From: Nostoc sp. FACHB-152
GTDB lineage: Bacteria > Cyanobacteriota > Cyanobacteriia > Cyanobacteriales > Nostocaceae
Length of the DNA: 64,000 nucleotides
NCBI RefSeq assembly: GCF_014697475.1
Contig: NZ_JACJRV010000019.1
Span: 1 to 64,000, forward strand
Direction: 5' to 3'
Shown here: piece by piece, positions 9,655-19,246 of the stretch
How the letters are laid out: each line of letters begins with the position of its first letter
Position numbering within the stretch: the first letter of the stretch is position 1
The notes under the pieces: model-generated
Databases searched by the model: none
The model's input: the letters and a program-made list of their open reading frames with translations, nothing else
What the model was told of the DNA's origin: nothing
Program-made: the position numbers and the translations under genes

Positions 9655-9698
9655 AGCCCCCCTGCACCCCAGCCCCCCTGCACCCCAGCCCCCCTGCA
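9655..9698. repeat. 16-bp tandem repeat between kdpA and kdpB
   Basis: Unit AGCCCCCCTGCACCCC, about 2.75 copies (9655-9670, 9671-9686, 9687-9698). It is preceded by heptads of GGGGAGTGGTGA type at 9612-9635. It occupies most of the 119-base gap within the kdp operon. Confidence 0.85.
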
Positions 9699-9722
9699 CT
9701 ACCACCTACCTACATAACCCCA

Positions 9723-11819
9723 GTGTCACCTACCCCGAAATCTAAAACACCAAGAACGCGACCGAGCGATCGCCGCCAAGCCCGTAAAAAAGCCAGAATC
9801 AAGACTAAAGGAATTTATTTGAGAGCCGTTAGGGATGCTTTTATTAAGCTGAATCCTTTAGCCGCCATCAAAAACCCCGTGATGTTTTTGGTGTGGATTG
9901 GCACACTTGTTACCCTCGCAGTCACAATTGATCCCAACTTATTTGGCCCCAGCCAACAGAAGAATCCCCAGTTATTTAACGGTATACTCACCGGGATTTT
10001 GTTTTTTACTGTCTGGTTTGCTAACTTTGCCGAAGCCGTAGCCGAAGGACGAGGTAAAGCCCAAGCCGATGCCTTGCGATCGACTAAATCAGAAACCATC
10101 GCCAAAAAACTCGCACCCGATGGCTCAATTAGTGAAGTGCCTTCCACCAGCCTCAAGCAAGGTGACAATATATATATTGTTGCCGGCGACATCATTCCCG
10201 CCGATGGGGAAGTAATTATGGGTGTCGCCTCAGTCGATGAATCAGCAATTACCGGCGAATCTGCACCAGTCCTCAAAGAATCAGGTTCGGACGTAGCCAG
10301 TTCCGTCACTGGTGGAACACGTATCATCTCTGACGAATTAATCATTCGCGTCACAGCTGATCCCGGTAAAGGCTTTATAGATCGGATGATTGCCTTAGTA
10401 GAAGGGACAGAACGCCGCAAGACTCCAAACGAGATTGCCCTAACAGTATTACTAGCAGTATTAAGCTTAATATTTCTGTTTGTCGTCGCTACTCTACCAG
10501 CCTTCGCCTACTACGTCCAAAGCCCTATTAGTATCCCTGTTTTGATTGCCTTATTAGTGGCATTGATACCCACTACAATTGGCGGTTTACTTAGTGCCAT
10601 TGGTATCGCCGGAATGGATCGAGTCGCCCAATATAACGTTATTGCTACCTCTGGACGCGCCGTGGAAGCTTGCGGTGATGTGAACACCTTAGTATTAGAT
10701 AAAACTGGCACAATTACTCTGGGCAATCGCCTAGCAGAAGAGTTTATCCCGATTAGCGGTCACTCAATGCCAGAAGTTGCTTATATTGCCCTGATTGCTA
10801 GTGTGTTTGACGATACACCAGAAGGAAAATCCATCGCTAGACTGGCACAAAGACTAGGCGCAAGGCTAGATTTTGACCAAAGTCAAGCCGAAGCCGTAGA
10901 ATTTTCTGCCAGAACTCGCATGAGTGGTACTAACTTACCTAATGGGAGTGAAGCGCGTAAAGGTGCAGTCGGAGCAATTAAAGGATTTGTCCGTTCTCGT
11001 AACGGTGGAGATAGTCCAGAACTAGATGCTGCTTACGAGCGAATTTCCCAACAAGGAGGCACACCTCTAGCAGTTTGTCTAGATAACGAAATTTATGGTG
11101 TCATTTATTTAAAAGATATTGTCAAACCTGGTATACGTGAGCGATTTGACCAACTGCGACGTATGGGAGTTCGTACCGTCATGCTCACCGGAGATAACCA
11201 TATTACTGCCTCTGTAATTGCCCAAGAAGCTGGAGTAGATGACTTCATTGCCGAAGCGACACCAGAAGACAAAATCAGCGTCATTCAGAAGGAACAAGCA
11301 CAAGGCAAACTAGTAGCCATGACAGGTGATGGTACTAATGATGCACCCGCACTGGCACAAGCCAACGTTGGTGTCGCCATGAATACAGGTACTCAAGCCG
11401 CTAAAGAAGCCGCCAACATGGTAGATTTAGACTCTGATCCCACCAAGCTCATCGATATTGTGAGTATTGGTAAACAATTATTAATTACACGTGGGGCATT
11501 AACCACATTTTCGATCGCTAATGATATTGCCAAGTATTTTGCAATTATTCCGGTAATTTTTGCAGCCGCTAATCTGCAAAGTCTCAATATTATGAATTTG
11601 ACTAGTGCTAATTCGGCTGTACTATCGGCACTAATTTACAATGCATTGATTATTCCCGCTTTAATTCCCTTAGCTTTAAAAGGCGTGAAGTTTCGACCTC
11701 TGACAGCTAATCAATTGTTACAACGCAATATCTTGATTTATGGCTTAGGTGGAGTGATTGCGCCATTTATCGCTATTAAGTTGATAGATATGCTAATTAC
11801 CGCAGTAGGACTTGCTTAG
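9723..11819 (+). CDS. kdpB: Potassium-transporting P-type ATPase, catalytic subunit KdpB
   Basis: KdpB hydrolyses ATP to drive potassium uptake through KdpA. It has 698 residues (E. coli 682). The phosphorylated aspartate is in DKTGTIT, Asp about 326. The actuator TGES motif is in [10 protein letters not shown]; its Ser corresponds to the inhibitory phosphorylation site known in E. coli KdpB. The hinge [11 protein letters not shown] is near 534-544. The chosen start is GTG at 9723; the first 25 residues are rich in Arg and Lys and poorly conserved in type, so a later start is possible. It is third-class P-type IA. It is separated from kdpA by repeats rather than the usual tight spacing. Confidence 0.97.
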   Translation: MSPTPKSKTPRTRPSDRRQARKKARIKTKGIYLRAVRDAFIKLNPLAAIKNPVMFLVWIGTLVTLAVTIDPNLFGPSQQKNPQLFNGILTGILFFTVWFANFAEAVAEGRGKAQADALRSTKSETIAKKLAPDGSISEVPSTSLKQGDNIYIVAGDIIPADGEVIMGVASVDESAITGESAPVLKESGSDVASSVTGGTRIISDELIIRVTADPGKGFIDRMIALVEGTERRKTPNEIALTVLLAVLSLIFLFVVATLPAFAYYVQSPISIPVLIALLVALIPTTIGGLLSAIGIAGMDRVAQYNVIATSGRAVEACGDVNTLVLDKTGTITLGNRLAEEFIPISGHSMPEVAYIALIASVFDDTPEGKSIARLAQRLGARLDFDQSQAEAVEFSARTRMSGTNLPNGSEARKGAVGAIKGFVRSRNGGDSPELDAAYERISQQGGTPLAVCLDNEIYGVIYLKDIVKPGIRERFDQLRRMGVRTVMLTGDNHITASVIAQEAGVDDFIAEATPEDKISVIQKEQAQGKLVAMTGDGTNDAPALAQANVGVAMNTGTQAAKEAANMVDLDSDPTKLIDIVSIGKQLLITRGALTTFSIANDIAKYFAIIPVIFAAANLQSLNIMNLTSANSAVLSALIYNALIIPALIPLALKGVKFRPLTANQLLQRNILIYGLGGVIAPFIAIKLIDMLITAVGLA

Positions 11820-11920
11820 AAAAAGTGTGAAGTGTGAAATTTTTTATAGGTCTACCTTTTGACCATTGACTATTGACTATGGACAAGTGACAAATTTTTA
11901 ATTTTTACCCTGTTGGTAGG

Positions 11921-12190
11921 GTGAATAAACAGATGAAGTTAAAAGATAAATATGTGCTTATGGATTTGGTGCAGGCGATCGCCTATATTTGGTCAAAATG
12001 GTGTAAACAAAAACTACCGCTCATCATTTTTACTTTAGTCTGTCTAAACTTAGTAATTACTCCAGTAGTTTATGCGGTTGATAGCATACAGCCAATACGT
12101 TTCACTTGGGCATATGGCGTTTTAGGAGCGATAGTTCTGGGACTGATTATTTACTTATTTGTCGTTATTTTTCTACCAGAACGCTTCTAA
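11921..12190 (+). CDS. kdpG: KdpG/KdpF-like small membrane protein
   Basis: An 89-residue protein between kdpB and kdpC. Two membrane segments are predicted, at about 32-52 and 65-84. The last segment plus the end YLFVVIFLPERF resembles KdpF, the small stabilising subunit of the Kdp pump, fused behind an extra N-terminal helix. In Anabaena kdp operons a gene at this position is called kdpG, and I use that symbol by position. Its role is likely to stabilise the KdpABC complex; this is inference. It begins at ATG 11934 if the second methionine (MKLKDK) is used; the upstream start is listed. Confidence 0.8.
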   Translation: MNKQMKLKDKYVLMDLVQAIAYIWSKWCKQKLPLIIFTLVCLNLVITPVVYAVDSIQPIRFTWAYGVLGAIVLGLIIYLFVVIFLPERF

Positions 12191-12232
12191 AAAATTAAAC
12201 ATAAAATCCTGAGAATAAGTAAAAAATTATTT

Positions 12233-12835
12233 ATGGTTATTATTCGAGAAACCTTCAGAGCAATTCGCATGACTCTGATACTGTGGTTAATCACAGCACT
12301 CATCTATCCTTTAGCAATCTTAGTCATTGGTCAAGGTTTGTTTCCCTCTCAAGCTAATGGCAGCGTCATGTTAAATATAGATGGCAAGCCAATAGGCTCG
12401 GCTTTGATTGGTCAAATATTCACAGATGACCGCTATTTTCAAGGCCGTCCTAGTACAGTGCGGTACAGCCAAGGTAGAAGGGCTAAACCTACAGGTATAT
12501 CCGGAGCTAGTAATCTCGCTCCTAGCAACCCAGAGTTACTCAACCGCGTTATTGAGCAAGCAAATCAATATCAAGAGCAGAGTATTCAACCTATTGAAGA
12601 TTTAATTTATACTTCTGGCTCAGGCTTAGATCCCCATATTTCTTTGAAAGCCGCTAGACAACAATTACCACGCGTAGCAACCAGCCGTGGTATCCCTGAA
12701 GATGAAATTCTGCCGTTAATGAATAAGTATACTGATGGTAGATTTTTATGGATTTTTGGTGAGCCAGGAATCAATATTTTGCGATTGAATTATGCTCTTG
12801 ACTTACAAGAGCGGACTCAGAAGCAGAATCAATAA
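12233..12835 (+). CDS. kdpC: Potassium-transporting ATPase subunit KdpC
   Basis: KdpC is the 200-residue subunit that assists ATP and potassium affinity of the Kdp pump. One N-terminal membrane helix (about 14-34) is followed by a periplasmic domain with the family signature IGSALIGQIFTDDRYFQGRPS region at about 54-75 (seen as GSALIGQ...YFQGRPS). The middle part SGASNLAPSNPELLNRV is also typical. It follows kdpG by 42 bases and precedes the short kdpD by 63 bases, in which G-rich heptads (12838-12868) occur. Confidence 0.95.
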   Translation: MVIIRETFRAIRMTLILWLITALIYPLAILVIGQGLFPSQANGSVMLNIDGKPIGSALIGQIFTDDRYFQGRPSTVRYSQGRRAKPTGISGASNLAPSNPELLNRVIEQANQYQEQSIQPIEDLIYTSGSGLDPHISLKAARQQLPRVATSRGIPEDEILPLMNKYTDGRFLWIFGEPGINILRLNYALDLQERTQKQNQ

Positions 12836-12898
12836 AAGCAGGGAGTAGGGAATGGGGAGTTGGCAGTAGGGAATAATTAATATTTCATTACCAAAATC

Positions 12899-14083
12899 AT
12901 GATTGAAAATACTAATTGTGGTGCAGCTATCAACTCCTCTATTCCTCCGGTGCGTCGAGGCAAACATAAAATTTTTATTGGGATGGCTCCGGGTGTAGGT
13001 AAAACTTACCGGATGCTAGAAGAAGGAAGGCAGTTAAAACAAGAAGGAATTGATGTTGTTATCGGGTTATTAGAAACCCACGGACGCAAAGACACAGCAG
13101 AAAAGTCCGTAGGATTGGAAATTATCCCTCGCCAGGAAATTCCTAGAGGTGAGTTAACACTCACAGAAATGGATACAGAGGCCATTTTGCAGAGATTACC
13201 ACAGCTAGTGTTAATTGATGAACTTGCCCATACAAATGTCCCTGGTTCTCCACGTGAGAAACGCTACCAAGATGTGGAAGTAATTTTGGCCGCCGGAATT
13301 GATGTCTATTCCACAATGAACGTGCAACATTTGGAAAGCCTCAATGATATAGTGGCAAGGATTACAGGGGTAGTTGTCCGCGAGCGAGTACCCGATCGCA
13401 TTCTCGAAGCAGCAGACGAAGTGGTAGTAATAGATGTAACGCCCGAAACTTTACAAGAACGGCTATTAGAAGGCAAAATTTACGCCCAACCAAAAATCCA
13501 GCCAGCCTTAGATAACTTTTTTCAGCGTCGTAACTTGATTGCATTACGTGAATTGGCTTTAAGAGAATTGGCAGACAATATCGAAGAAACTGCGATCGCT
13601 TCCACACCCAATGGCCAATTCTGCAACATCCATGAGCGAGTTCTAGTATGTATATCTACTTATCCTAACTCTGTACAACTGTTGCGTCGCGGAGCTAGAC
13701 TCGCCAATTATATGAATGCACCTTTGTATGTTGTGTTTGTCGCCAACCCTGACCGTTTCCTGACAAAAGAAGAAAGCCTACACATTCACAACTGTGAAAA
13801 GTTATGTCAAGAATTTCAAGGGACATTTATTCGCGTAAGTCATAGTAATATAGCGTCAGCGATCGCGGAAGTTGCAGAGAAATACCGCATTACCCAAATT
13901 GTCATCGGAGAAAGTCAAAGATCACGTTGGCAAATGCTCCTCAAAGGTTCATTAACTCAACAATTAGTCCGTTTACTCAAGAATATCGATATTCATATTA
14001 TTGCCAGCGACCACAAGAATATATCTTCTAGCAAAACTAACTTGAAAATAGGTAACAGAGAGCAGGGAACAGAAAACAGGTAA
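12899..14083 (+). CDS. kdpD: Truncated KdpD (sensor N-terminal and USP domains only)
   Basis: KdpD in E. coli is an 894-residue sensor kinase. This protein has 394 residues and covers only the cytoplasmic N-terminus: the KdpD domain with Walker A GMAPGVGKTY (28-37), the Walker B region LVLIDELAHTNVPGS (about 105-119), and a universal-stress-protein domain at about 240-365 with GESQRSRWQMLLKGS. The four membrane helices, GAF, HisKA and HATPase domains are absent and no kdpE lies nearby. Short KdpD proteins at the end of kdpABGC operons are known in Anabaena. It must signal without its own kinase or with a separate partner. The last residues (IGNREQGTENR) are encoded by a heptad repeat. Confidence 0.92.
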   Translation: MIENTNCGAAINSSIPPVRRGKHKIFIGMAPGVGKTYRMLEEGRQLKQEGIDVVIGLLETHGRKDTAEKSVGLEIIPRQEIPRGELTLTEMDTEAILQRLPQLVLIDELAHTNVPGSPREKRYQDVEVILAAGIDVYSTMNVQHLESLNDIVARITGVVVRERVPDRILEAADEVVVIDVTPETLQERLLEGKIYAQPKIQPALDNFFQRRNLIALRELALRELADNIEETAIASTPNGQFCNIHERVLVCISTYPNSVQLLRRGARLANYMNAPLYVVFVANPDRFLTKEESLHIHNCEKLCQEFQGTFIRVSHSNIASAIAEVAEKYRITQIVIGESQRSRWQMLLKGSLTQQLVRLLKNIDIHIIASDHKNISSSKTNLKIGNREQGTENR

Positions 14084-14232
14084 AGGAATACTTTTATATA
14101 TCCTGGTGTCAGCAGTTCATGATCTAGCAATCAAAATATAATTTATAACATCAACAGATGAGGCAATTTAGACAATACAGTGCTTTTAACAGTGTGACCT
14201 GTCACCTCTCCCCTTCCATAACTTAATTATTT

Positions 14233-15420
14233 ATGACTCGTGTTATTGGTTTAATTAGCGGTACATCTGTAGATGGCATAGATGCTGCCTTAGTCGAGAT
14301 TTCTGGTACAGATTTGAATCTCGAAGTGAATTTGTTAGCTGGGGAAACCTATCCCTACCCACAGGAACTTAGAGAGAAAATTTTGGCAGTTTGTGCTGGA
14401 GCAGCCATCTCAATGGCAGAATTAGCCCACTTAGATGATGCGATCGCCCTAAGTTTTGCTCAAGCTGCTCAAAATATTCAAACTGGCCATCAACCAGCAA
14501 TTTTAATTGGTTCTCATGGGCAAACAGTTTTCCATCGACCACCTATAAAAGCAGAGCAGGGGGGCAGGGGAGCAGGGGAGAATACTTTAGGTTATACACT
14601 GCAACTTGGGCGTGGTGCTTTGATTGCTCATCTCACAGGAATTACAACTGTCAGTAATTTTCGTGTAGCTGATATTGCTGTTGGTGGTCATGGCGCGCCG
14701 CTCGTTCCTAGAGTTGATGCGTATTTACTCAGTCACCCTGAAGAAGGGCGTTGCATTCAAAATTTAGGCGGAATCGGGAATGTGGCTTACATTCCACCCC
14801 GTCGCGCTCACTGGTTGGAAAAAATGCGCGGCTGGGATACTGGCCCAGCAAATAGCCTATTGGATTTAGCAGTAGAGCATTTAACTAATGGTGCTAAAAC
14901 TTACGATGAAGATGGTAAATGGGCAGCAAGTGGAACTCCTTGCCAAGCCTTGGTAGAACAATGGTTAGACCAAGAATATTTCCATCTCCCACCGCCCAAA
15001 TCGACAGGGCGCGAATTATTTGGCTTAGATTACCTGCATCAATGTTTAAAAGATGCCGAACCATACCAACTCAGCCCCGCCGACTTGCTGGCGACACTAA
15101 CAGAACTGAGTGCGGCTTCGATTGTTCACAGTTACAAAACTTTTTTGCCACAAATGCCCCAAAAAGTATTTTTATGTGGTGGTGGAAGTCGCAATCTTTA
15201 TTTAAAGCAAAGGTTACAGTCATTGTTGGGAGAAATCCCAGTATTAACGACAGATGAAGTCGGCTTGAGTGCAGATTTTAAAGAAGCGATCGCATTTGCT
15301 GTGTTAGCCTACTGGCGACAGTTAAATATCCCTGGAAACCTCCCATCAGCCACAGGCGCACCTCGTGAAGTTCTGCTAGGAGAAATTCACCAAGCCCTTC
15401 GGGCTGGGAGTAGGGAGTAG
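14233..15420 (+). CDS. anmK: Anhydro-N-acetylmuramic acid kinase
   Basis: AnmK phosphorylates and opens 1,6-anhydroMurNAc during recycling of peptidoglycan fragments, giving MurNAc-6-phosphate. At 395 residues it is slightly longer than the family (about 370). The N-terminal phosphate motif [18 protein letters not shown] is at 6-23, then [11 protein letters not shown] (93-103), [12 protein letters not shown] and [13 protein letters not shown]. Residues about 107-118 ([12 protein letters not shown]) are encoded by GGGGAGCA heptads and look like an insertion after HRPP. The C-terminal ALRAGSRE and the stop codon also come from a repeat (GGGAGTAGGGAGTAG). It stands alone on the plus strand. Confidence 0.93.
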   Translation: MTRVIGLISGTSVDGIDAALVEISGTDLNLEVNLLAGETYPYPQELREKILAVCAGAAISMAELAHLDDAIALSFAQAAQNIQTGHQPAILIGSHGQTVFHRPPIKAEQGGRGAGENTLGYTLQLGRGALIAHLTGITTVSNFRVADIAVGGHGAPLVPRVDAYLLSHPEEGRCIQNLGGIGNVAYIPPRRAHWLEKMRGWDTGPANSLLDLAVEHLTNGAKTYDEDGKWAASGTPCQALVEQWLDQEYFHLPPPKSTGRELFGLDYLHQCLKDAEPYQLSPADLLATLTELSAASIVHSYKTFLPQMPQKVFLCGGGSRNLYLKQRLQSLLGEIPVLTTDEVGLSADFKEAIAFAVLAYWRQLNIPGNLPSATGAPREVLLGEIHQALRAGSRE

Positions 15421-15564
15421 GAATACCATTTCTGAACACAACTTAGTATAAAAAGCGATTTCTGCCTAAGTTATGGTTTTGATAAATCCACCACCTGACA
15501 TTTTCTTGTTTCAAATATATCTTTGAATCGTAGAGGTACTTAATCAAAGCAAGGAATTTATCAG

Positions 15565-16014
15565 GTGGGTCACACTTTTTTTATGGAGCCAGGACGCTGG
15601 ACATTACAAGGCAGTTGGCTAGAAAAGAATGGGATGCCAATCAGCGTTAAAGGTATGATTTTGGTTGCTTGGAATCGAGATAACTGGTTCACAATGGCCA
15701 CAAAGCTGATATTTCCTGGCAGCGATCGCTCAGAAATCTCTTTACAGTACAAAGGCCGTTTGCTAGAGGGAGAACGTCAGTATACTTTTTTGCTTCAGCA
15801 CAATCTTTTAGGACAAATTGAAGGCGAGGGCTGGATTGGACCAGATACAATTGTGCAGCGTTATTGGGTACTCAGCGATCGTCAACGCCGTAGCGGCTTT
15901 GAAACTGTACATCGTCTCTCAAATGATACTTATTACTTAAGTAGTGGTGTCATGTCTGGTCATTCCTTAACTAATACGATGGAAGCCAGCTTAGAGCGTC
16001 AGCCACTTAAGTAG
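15565..16014 (+). CDS. Conserved protein of unknown function
   Basis: A 149-residue soluble protein with no signal peptide or membrane helix. It is strongly beta in character (MEPGRWTLQGSWLEKNG near the start, LLEGERQYTFLLQHN and GEGWIGPDTIVQRYW later), suggesting a small beta-barrel. I do not recognise a named domain. GTG at 15565 has AAGGAA nine bases upstream; ATG at 15583 is the other option and would give MEPGRWTLQG as the start. Codon use resembles its neighbours, and the sequence looks maintained, so it is probably a vertically inherited cyanobacterial gene. Confidence 0.75.
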   Translation: MGHTFFMEPGRWTLQGSWLEKNGMPISVKGMILVAWNRDNWFTMATKLIFPGSDRSEISLQYKGRLLEGERQYTFLLQHNLLGQIEGEGWIGPDTIVQRYWVLSDRQRRSGFETVHRLSNDTYYLSSGVMSGHSLTNTMEASLERQPLK

Positions 16015-16433
16015 CAATACGGTTAAAATCAGATAATTTTTCTTTGTCTACATTTTTTAAACACATTGCAACCTTTATTTAGCATATTCTAGGCAATTGC
16101 AAATCTATAGAAATTATAGATATTTATTATCCAAAAATTGGGCAAACTAAAAATAAATCAACATCAATCTGCGGAATGGGAGAAAAAGCCAAGAGAAATC
16201 TATCTATTCCGTGGGTTTGAATTGGCATCTTCCCGTCAGAACAACCGCCTCGATAATAGGCTTTAGGCCAATGGTAGAAGTTCTCGATCAGAGGGCTAGA
16301 TAAAGCTAGAGTCCATACATATGGACTTTAGCTGTGATTCTAGAAATTTAATTTCTAGACGTAATCTAAAATGTCAGTTTGAACGCAGTTTTCTTTCCAC
16401 ACACTAACAAGCTACTTTTAGAGTCGAACTTTT
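16015..16433. other. Structured leader or small RNA candidate
   Basis: No gene is present. Positions 16173-16360 contain many complementary words: CGGAAT/ATTCCG (near 16173 and 16207), TTGGC.../GCCAA (near 16222 and 16267). A hairpin at 16304-16333 has 14-base arms with one G-U pair and loop CA; a second at 16339-16359 has 9-base arms (TCTAGAAAT/ATTTCTAGA). No T-run follows. It could be a 5' leader of the kinase gene at 16434 or an independent small RNA. Confidence 0.4.
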
Positions 16434-18011
16434 ATGTCAGACCCCAACATTGGACGTAACTTAGGTAACCGCTATCAACTCCAGGAGTTAATTGGTACTG
16501 GAGCTATGGGCCGAGTTTATCGTGCTAAAGATATTTTGTTGGGTGGTGTACCTGTTGCTGTCAAGTTTTTAGCCCTCTCGATTCAAAATGAAAAGATGCG
16601 GTTACAAGAACGCTTTGAACGAGAGGCAAAAACCTGTGCTTTACTGGGTCAAAAAAGTATTCATATTGTGCGAGTCATGGATTATGGAGTAGACGAAAAT
16701 AATACTCCGTTCTATGTCATGGAATATCTCCAAGGGCAAAGTCTCAGCCAGATTATTCGTCAGAGTACTCTATCTTTACCCAGATTCTTTAGTATGGCGC
16801 GTCAAATAAGTTTGGGATTGCAATACGCCCATGATGGTATCCCGGTTGATGGCACTATTTACCCCATTATTCATCGAGATATTAAGCCTAGTAATATGCT
16901 AGTGATTCAAGACCCCAGTTTTGGAGAACTAGTCAAAATTTTAGACTTTGGGATTGCTAAATTACTCCAAGCAAATAGCGACCAGACAAAATTTTACCTG
17001 GGGACTTTAGCTTACTCCTCTCCCGAACAAATGGAAGGTAAGGAATTAGACAATCGCTCAGATATTTATAGTTTGGGTGTCATGATGTTTGAAATGCTTA
17101 CAGGCAAGATGCCATTATTAGCACCCACTCATTCCTTTGGAGCATGGTATAAAACACATCACTCTCAAGAACCGCGTTCCTTTGCCACAGTTAATCCTGA
17201 GTTGCAAATTCCCCAAGAAGTGCAAAATTTAGTGATGAGTTGTCTCGCTAAAGCCCCAAGCGATCGCCCGCAAAAAGTAAGTGAAATCTTGAGGGTGTTA
17301 GAATCTCTAGAACAGAATTATCACTCACACTCAAGTCGGCAAGATAAACCTGCACCTGCATCTGCACCCCCACCTGCGCCTAGTCGCGCCTTAACAATTC
17401 CCGTTGCGGTTGAGCCAAAAACAAAAGAAGATGTGCAGGTATTACCTTCCCATGATGAAATTTTAAGTTCTGTTTGTTGGCCTGATAATAAACCAATTGC
17501 CGATATTGTTTTTCCCCATACTATTCACGTCAATGGGGAAGTTTTACCAGCTTTATGGGTAATGCTACCACAACAAGAAATTCTCAAACGCTTTGCCTGT
17601 AATCGTTATAATCAGTTTTTATTTCTGCCGGCTCCCCGGCCCATGTTGCTATGGATTACCGTGATCTATAACCGCAAACATGGTGTTAAATGGTTGCCTT
17701 ATTACCTTGATCTCAAAACTAATATGGGGCAGGAAATTGTGAGGTTACTCGCAAAAACAGGTTACTATCGTTTGTTATTTTTCGCGCGAGAAACCCCTGG
17801 TCGCTGTTCTCATATCCTACTTTCCAGTATCGCTACTGCCCAACGCAAAAACCTAGAAAAGTGGGCAGAAGAAAGTATCATCTCATCTTCGGTTGCCGAT
17901 CCCCAACTTAGTAAAAATTTACTAAAAAAAGAATACGAAAAAATTAAACCCCAAATTCTCTCTAAATTAGAATCAATAGCTACAGATTCTCCCTTCGACT
18001 TTTCAGCCTAG
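16434..18011 (+). CDS. Cytoplasmic Ser/Thr protein kinase
   Basis: A 525-residue bacterial Hanks-type protein kinase. The kinase domain covers about 14-290: glycine loop GTGAMGRVYRA at 21-31, ATP-lysine in VAVKFL (Lys 44), catalytic loop HRDIKPSN at 147-154, DFGIAK at 171-176, and SPEQ in the activation region. A proline-rich linker (about 305-325) leads to a C-terminal domain (about 340-525) with no membrane helix and no recognised fold, probably regulatory. Unlike the pair at 24.9-28.9 kb it keeps the catalytic lysine in HRDIKP. Its targets are unknown. It follows the structured region at 16173-16360. Confidence 0.93.
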   Translation: MSDPNIGRNLGNRYQLQELIGTGAMGRVYRAKDILLGGVPVAVKFLALSIQNEKMRLQERFEREAKTCALLGQKSIHIVRVMDYGVDENNTPFYVMEYLQGQSLSQIIRQSTLSLPRFFSMARQISLGLQYAHDGIPVDGTIYPIIHRDIKPSNMLVIQDPSFGELVKILDFGIAKLLQANSDQTKFYLGTLAYSSPEQMEGKELDNRSDIYSLGVMMFEMLTGKMPLLAPTHSFGAWYKTHHSQEPRSFATVNPELQIPQEVQNLVMSCLAKAPSDRPQKVSEILRVLESLEQNYHSHSSRQDKPAPASAPPPAPSRALTIPVAVEPKTKEDVQVLPSHDEILSSVCWPDNKPIADIVFPHTIHVNGEVLPALWVMLPQQEILKRFACNRYNQFLFLPAPRPMLLWITVIYNRKHGVKWLPYYLDLKTNMGQEIVRLLAKTGYYRLLFFARETPGRCSHILLSSIATAQRKNLEKWAEESIISSSVADPQLSKNLLKKEYEKIKPQILSKLESIATDSPFDFSA

Positions 18012-18412
18012 CTCTAGCTGACCGGAAAATGTAAAGTTTTATAACGAAAAATCTCTAATTGGTTGTACGCCTTACGTTATAGCAAATATAATGAATAGCG
18101 ATGGCGAATGGCTATCTGTGAGTAATTGGATCTACGCAAATTTTGCTCTGTATCCAATACAGTACATAAATTAGTTGACTTCAACAGCCATAATTTATTT
18201 TGGCTAGTTATAGTTGCTAATTTATCCCCTGAAATACAGTTTCGGTTTAACAAGCATATGCAGCCATAAACTGGCACGGCATAGGTTTAAGTTACAAAAG
18301 GTCAATATATAATTGCAGAACTAAAGTTGACGCCCCAGCATCCCCAGCTTCTTTCCTTCTTGGAACAAAGCAAGAGAAGGAGGTCGCCCACTGCGACACA
18401 AAAGAAAGAACT
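18012..18412. other. Intergenic region downstream of kinase and nblA
   Basis: It separates convergent genes. A GTCGC/GCGAC stem at about 18382-18400 may help end nblA transcription on the minus strand. A 66-codon minus-strand frame at 18077-18277 has no ribosome-binding site and no motif and is not called. Confidence 0.5.
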
Positions 18413-18610
18413 CTATGCCCAAGTGGAACCAGAATCTAAGCCCCACTGATGCTTGAGTAGTTCTTGATAGGTTGCCTCACGCACAACCATTTGTTCATAG
18501 AGCTTGACTAAAAAATCTTTTGCTTGGTCATGGCTCATGTTTTGCACTTGGGTTGCAAATGAATGGATGCTAAATTGCTGTTCCAAAGATAGTTCGATGG
18601 GTTGGTTCAT
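18413..18610 (-). CDS. nblA: Phycobilisome degradation protein NblA
   Basis: NblA (65 residues here) binds phycobiliprotein and the Clp chaperone and triggers phycobilisome breakdown in nitrogen or sulfur starvation. The sequence MNQPIELSLEQQFSIHSFA, then KDFLVKLYEQMVVREATYQ and the end LKHQWGLDSGSTWA, is nearly the same as the Nostoc/Anabaena NblA that I know. The start at 18610 is fixed by GGAG at about 18617-18620, six bases upstream; an in-frame ATG further upstream would overlap that site. The helix-loop-helix fold and the short length fit. Expression is expected to respond to nitrogen status, but I see no perfect NtcA site upstream. Confidence 0.97.
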   Translation of the reverse strand: MNQPIELSLEQQFSIHSFATQVQNMSHDQAKDFLVKLYEQMVVREATYQELLKHQWGLDSGSTWA

Positions 18611-19246
18611 AGTAAACTCCGAAAACAACGCGTAAATTTTGATATTTAGGGATATATATCCCCAGGGGTAGGATGGGATAGCTCTCTTTCAATTGCTCCT
18701 ACGTATTAAGAAAGATAACAATTGTTTGACAGTTTTGCCTACACTCTAAAGGATAATTTTTTCTGCCGGGAAGGTCTTTTGGCTAAATCTAGTGATATAT
18801 AACCCAAGTCTGCCAAGGCAGATTCCGGAAAGTTTCACTGTTTGTGAAACTGAATACCCTGTTTTACCCTTGCCTGAGGATCAATATCTGTAGGAAAAAA
18901 GATGCTGATCAAGGAAAGAGCAAATGAGAGGTATTAAACCTGAATTATATGCGCTATACCCTAATAGGTGCAACACGTCAATTCAACAATTTAGATGATT
19001 TAGTTAAATTCAGCCTTTAACAGCTAAATTTAAAGGTTAAAAGTATTTGTATCAAGTTGTAAAGAATAAAAATGCTCAGGATGAACAAATTGCTGAGTAT
19101 ATTTACTAAAAAAGTCAATAGTCAAAAGCCCAGAGTTAAAAGTACTTTTGACTATGGACTTTTGGAGCATAGTCTAGGATATAAGCAGACCATAAAACCC
19201 AAATATAAAGAGGCTTTTAAATCTGATGCCTTTTGTCTGCTATGGT
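18611..19246. promoter_or_regulatory. nblA: nblA upstream region
   Basis: 636 bases without a supported gene. A perfect 14-bp palindrome GGGATATATATCCC lies at 18649-18662, about 40 bases before the nblA start, followed by CCCCAGGGG. A GTA-N8-TAG near match to the NtcA consensus occurs close by, but none is perfect. A short frame at 19072-19269 contains AAAGTC/GACTTT repeat words and is not called. Confidence 0.5.

Noticed and set aside
9815-10420. Long antisense frame of 201 codons in kdpB
   Set aside because: Mirror frame of a conserved gene; codon use does not support it.
16173-16360. Possible 6S RNA gene
   Set aside because: Structured, but I could not match it to the 6S RNA consensus, so it was kept only as an unnamed candidate.
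18077-18277. Minus-strand frame of 66 codons
   Set aside because: No ribosome-binding site and no motif; lies between convergent genes.
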